Assembly: GCA_009930155.1 (NCBI GenBank)
Contig: RZYX01000090.1
Location: forward strand, 1-7,210
DNA: 7,210 nt
From: Clostridia bacterium
GTDB lineage: Bacteria; Bacillota_A; Clostridia; Oscillospirales; Acutalibacteraceae
Direction: 5' to 3'
Under the pieces are notes generated by a model. The model had not been told where the DNA came from and made no database searches. It was given only the letters and a program-made list of their open reading frames with translations. Below are positions 7,001 to 7,210 of this stretch, in pieces. A program made the position numbers and the translations under genes. The stretch's first letter is position 1. Each line of letters starts with the position of its first letter.

Positions 7001-7210
7001 AACGTCATAACAGGGGCAGACTCTTCAAATCCTGTATATCTGATTGAAGGTGCAATAATAATAATTTTGGATATGTTCACAGAAAATTATCCTATAAAAA
7101 TATATATGGAGCACGAACTTCAACCAAACGAGCAAATTCTTGTTGCAAGGTTTGAAAGTGAAGAATATGCTTCCTCTGCAAAATTTATTGCAAATGAGAT
7201 TGTGTTTATG
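2..7210 (+). CDS. Giant multidomain repeat surface protein (beta-helix / InlB B-repeat / BspA-type LRR), partial at both ends
   Basis: A single reading frame runs the full window: 2,403 sense codons, no stop, no credible start, so both termini lie outside. Domains in order (residues of the visible fragment): beta-helix with GGGIY rungs (1-339), cap (340-449), eight InlB B-type repeats (450-1196), BspA-type LRRs (1197-1576), linker (1577-1631), second beta-helix (1632-2339), second cap (2340-2403). Families with this make-up are exported, extracellular proteins of host-associated bacteria, often large adhesins; ligand binding or adhesion is therefore inferred, not shown. Only about 12 cysteines are present, and Asn, Ser, Thr and Gly dominate, as expected for extracellular beta-solenoids. 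No enzyme active site, transmembrane segment, signal peptide or cell-wall anchor is visible; those would lie in the missing ends. All other frames are broken by frequent stops. The coding call is very secure, the surface role likely, the exact function unknown. Confidence 0.95.
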   Translation, partial: MTISSTDVVTILRGSAFSGNMLNINGNVIFNSLFNITFNGNKSSVVTGYSAIFVASGSSLTLNSKVLVTNSQSTGAGAGIYANGELILNGAQISSNISSTSGGGIYSSGKLTINAGTLISQNSSINGGGVYIDESASSFVMNDGSVTNNSARYGGGIYFASRLSGLILAGSISNNNSTSSITPYYYGGGIFVALNSGLLTFGNSTTYATISSNKSYYGGGVYYHGHNDSNADYNILINNVRITLNEATYGGGICIGDSTISAGNHTVKMLGGEITTNRTLTYGGGIYIVRGEFIIEGGTIAGNKLISATTYNNIYITAQNSTNVGVVIIYGGIIGTQDDNGKIYIAKDLNIAGKTGKLCFGGIEGKYFILNDHIDLVANVYLSIISEINENSSVIIIEPRSFPQNDYDKFLVATFASDVIPSDDIISVTDDQKVNCRFKLYGQDVYMTKAIFTLTINPGVGILSDNGLTGFNYTVEDSVWFVEVNYFTNLNDIFSKINYRANNRDFISWNGVLIGLEEIIDISTQKMPYSDFTLTAVWTEVYYTLTIDLNHTKGSTAQQVNFSTESPLYPYYNSLANTLTLKVFINGQLTTTGEDALQDVIGSLENPYLTRNGYIFSSFNTSQLGGDDDYSFGGSFSMPSRDLILYVLWQPKEFTIIYHTNAPASATAQVNPVNDQELTCEYDSFIIISYDDVFSLTGWTLSSWNTLANGTGTTFVFGTKYSFAYNANSTLDLYAIWTPITYTISYDSNFQFGEVTNTFSDNTVYSYDEERLLPSGSFTAVGYTQTGWRDELNNVYEIAGNVKNLTTQSNATLYAIWTANIIKVRIHEDGVNNASVYEKDYYYNDASDSNLPLVADISNLAKDFKVFGGWSISKYSNWNSATATFEDGDSILKYLSSGNLDLYPIWIPFTVNIHSNTASDEVVSYEVNSSGEVTILKASLSSIFTYFGFEIDHLSNTANIFESTVDFEFVIGITQVAMSMSGDDTLDLFVAWKAKTYSLQFVAEDNVFIDLTIVSSPQGNNAFAEENALQSVTLYGANDLSGTFEGWSFDINLTTFDAQLSQEFILTNDILNKVNHYQTLENNIIVFYALTSSTYTVTYDLNANGHNVITASTTSILPNGTNTTSTTSINNITNIVFADATGKVWEIADTQTDDINSVYAYFLGWSEDSSATEPTYFAGGKSTCRFATDVTLYAVWKQYTNPFFFTYIGSSLTGLSTIGRDNLRNDSEIILPHHSLVLTNGVVTVGDTITSVSFAENVSLNKIISLDFSLSKMVTSLPNLAFEKLTNLQSILNLPSSVNIGYGAFACENLIEITFDSFQNNYVFDKKGNLYLVSGNIAKLHTAFVIDSTDESYFTLKSEFSTNGINYSVTELLPYAIFKTFYIFITIPNSVTKIGQFAFKQTQNVINLSVPFVGESENTNTQLSYVFGDAQSVPASLKQVTITNQTDVKAGAFQNCSNISTVIYTKNIITVVNDDAFNGCSSYLITNRSGEIDFESLTTIGINAFKDCTLISGQIILSSVNEIGDNAFSSTSIQTVEINRNANLLSNTSFENVTTLVQAKVYKLNAFVSVISGTGIYKKSDANFSGDQKIYIDSILFSILNRTENAEYLEYNIIVEDMVELYNSQKVFKSSFSTLEEGISNASRNDIIIIKFDITLDSSILISKNITIFGAYQMISSSEEGASEYNNREITLTWSHLLLTNVFSINSDDVTFGYSGEFKTGYKVVPLNLIGNNNVNSSSLFSVYQGTLTLSGNLTISNNTARVGAVAYISDGEVIVDGAKIYNNKAIEQSGSTITGNGGVFYLHTKSYLTIKSGEIYSNSATRGGVAYSTLHSVITIKEQSNDDSLDIYNNIALEGGVLYIASNILDESASNIIGKSSIYSNKPASYTNSFGGAVCITSGMLKIEDDAHIYDCSSGNGGAIAVKKGILIVGKSLIGGESASGQANQAYKYDTSSGGKGGAIYIGDQGILRVITGAVISHNQAQYGGNIYFASTLTDNSSASKISGGTISYGNSLVSLSNSINYLGGAIYCASGVLSISNATIKRNLAGYGGAIYTINTKLNISNNALIDTNDAGKDGGGLFIAKSSSSKLITLDGAIFKNNLSQGNGGAIAVTGDEVDILATSSATSIGLKNDTLYASERYKGGNKANLNGGGLFIAGSGKVNVLSASIISNNTATNGGGIYYYNGSLILKSAIVRDNEASSNGGGIYVSDGNGDAYKITTIVETFEIYNSTTFTLNSAENGAGMFLGDREIMISSAIFSSNTAKDSAGNGQKGKGGAIFISSGAILTLDEVSVTGNRSTNNSNSVAFSGIYLNSTAQNALKMTNSTSLNISKNVITGADSSNPVYLIEGAIIIILDMFTENYPIKIYMEHELQPNEQILVARFESEEYASSAKFIANEIVFM
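1019..1348 (+). other. Cap segment 1 between beta-helix 1 and the B-repeats
   Basis: About 110 residues with no glycine-step rungs. The segment starts with a strand-rich piece (KIYIAKDLNIAGKTGK), then short hydrophobic strands (HIDLVANVYLSII, SSVIIIEP) and ends in KFLVATFAS (1226-1252) and the strand KLYGQDVYM. Comparable segments follow GGGIY helices in other bacterial surface proteins, where a strand ending in ITP or similar and a value-like strand close the solenoid; this comparison is from memory of the family. The same layout recurs at 7021-7210, which supports reading it as a defined module rather than a random linker. Function beyond capping or spacing is not visible. Confidence 0.6.
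1349..3589 (+). repeat. Eight tandem InlB B-type repeats (Listeria-Bacteroides repeat, Flg_new family)
   Basis: The units are 80-111 residues: 1349-1615, 1616-1948, 1949-2212, 2213-2452, 2453-2719, 2720-2977, 2978-3274 and 3275-3589. Each opens with a strand like YTVTYDLNANG, most carry a central GW-type motif, and most end in L-[YT]-[AV]-x-W (TLTAVW, LILYVLW, LDLYAIW, TLYAIW, LDLYPIW, LDLFVAW, then VTLYAVW in unit 8). Unit 8 is closest to the family consensus. The central motif is SW in unit 1 (Trp at 1526), GW in units 3 (2093), 4 (2360), 5 (2606), 7 (3137) and 8 (3491). Unit 2 has no GW, unit 6 has GF (2843) and unit 7 ends in FYALT, lacking the final Trp. Such repeats form small beta-grasp-like domains that act as stalks or ligand-binding beads in Gram-positive adhesins. 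Units are longer than the usual 65-75 residues because of inserted loops. Unit limits are approximate to a few residues. Confidence 0.88.
3590..4730 (+). repeat. BspA-type leucine-rich repeat domain (LRR_5 family), about ten units
   Basis: Units show the BspA pattern: a strand such as ITIPNSVTKIG, then AF and often NC or GC before the next strand. AF (or its variant) is encoded at 3842, 3911, 4127 (AIF), 4193, 4355, 4427, 4511, 4580, 4646 (SF) and 4697. Cys follows the AF in four units (FACEN, FQNCS, FNGCS, FKDCT). Between 4229 and 4315 lies a longer unit, VPFVGESE then YVFG then VPASLKQVTI, an insertion style also seen in other gut Firmicutes BspA-like proteins. The first 80 residues (3602-3840) contain only faint repeats. 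BspA-like LRRs form curved solenoids that bind host proteins or other bacteria; binding here is inferred. The domain sits between the B-repeats and the second beta-helix without a clear break. Confidence 0.85.
4731..4894 (+). other. Linker between LRR domain and second beta-helix
   Basis: About 55 residues, still in the open frame, with no recognisable repeat. It holds charged and aromatic residues (IYKKSDANFSGDQKIYID, then ENAEYLEYNIIVEDMVELY) and leads directly into the helix entry motif. It could be an N-terminal cap for the beta-helix or a short mixed strand-helix spacer. I see no other element in it. Confidence 0.5.
4895..5011 (+). other. Beta-helix entry motif (FSTLEEGIS ... NITIFG)
   Basis: FSTLEEGIS (4895-4921) is followed by a strand DIIIIKFDITL and by SKNITIFG ending at 5011. 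This order, a 'tL.eAi' helix, a 'dtI.l..di.l' strand and a 'kniTI.G' strand, is the usual opening of pectin-lyase-fold and POMP-like domains in bacterial surface proteins. It marks where the second solenoid begins. The first helix must have its own copy upstream of the window, since the sequence after this motif matches the window's first residues. Confidence 0.7.
5012..7020 (+). repeat. Beta-helix domain 2: 17 glycine-step rungs
   Basis: After a lead-in with ITLTWS (5069-5086) and VFSINSDDVTF (5105-5137), seventeen rungs carry a glycine step followed by a hydrophobic strand. The first Gly of each is encoded at 5291, 5393, 5471, 5567, 5675, 5753, 5873, 5954, 6074, 6149, 6230, 6320, 6452, 6533, 6611, 6725 and 6827. 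Between steps come strands such as GTLTLSGNLTISNN or GSLILKSAIVRDN. The step changes along the domain: GAV/GGV in the first four, mainly GGA in the middle, GGG or GAG in five of the last seven. Rung spacing is 25-44 residues, so several rungs carry side loops. The fold is inferred to be a right-handed parallel beta-helix; no lyase catalytic residues are recognised. The domain is about twice as long as the visible part of helix 1. Confidence 0.85.
7021..7210 (+). other. Cap segment 2, cut by window end
   Basis: Rungs stop after about 7000 and strands of another kind follow: YLIEGAIIIILDMF, then ENYPIKIYME (from 7082) and QILVARFES (7133-7159). These match, in order and spacing, ENSSVIIIEP (from 1169) and KFLVATFAS (1226-1252) of cap 1. 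In cap 1 the B-repeats start 120 bases after FLVATF begins, so a B-repeat would be expected to start near 7256, beyond the window. The frame is still open at the last base. Confidence 0.6.

Overview
The whole window is the interior of one giant plus-strand gene. The frame whose codons start at position 2 stays open for 2,403 codons to the last base, with neither start nor stop codon inside the window. The encoded protein is an Asn/Ser/Thr-rich, cysteine-poor, repeat-built protein of the kind found on the surface of gut-type bacteria. The sequence is AT-rich and fits the standard code (Trp is always tgg and no in-frame tga occurs). The mix of GGGIY-type beta-helix rungs, InlB B-type repeats and BspA-type leucine-rich repeats (LRRs) is typical of uncultured host-associated Firmicutes (Clostridia or Bacilli-like lineages). 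That assignment is inference; nothing here fixes the species.

Layout in order: (1) positions 2-1018, a right-handed beta-helix with eight G[GA]G[IV]-aromatic rungs; (2) 1019-1348, a beta-rich capping segment; (3) 1349-3589, eight diverged InlB B-type (Listeria-Bacteroides, Flg_new) repeats, most ending in L-Y-A-[IV]-W; (4) 3590-4730, a BspA-type LRR domain with about ten AF-containing units; (5) 4731-4894, a linker; (6) 4895-7020, a second beta-helix with an entry motif and 17 glycine-step rungs; (7) 7021-7210, the start of a second capping segment that resembles the first.

The main structural observation is that the order is periodic. The first residues of the window match the region just after the entry of the second helix, about 1,681 residues later, and the two caps also match. 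The window therefore holds roughly one full period of a larger repeat (helix, cap, B-repeats, LRRs, helix, cap), and more B-repeats probably begin within about 50 bases after the window ends. The likely role is an extended, exported adhesin or binding scaffold. No catalytic motif, signal peptide, sorting signal, RNA gene, mobile element, CRISPR array or intergenic regulatory region is visible.
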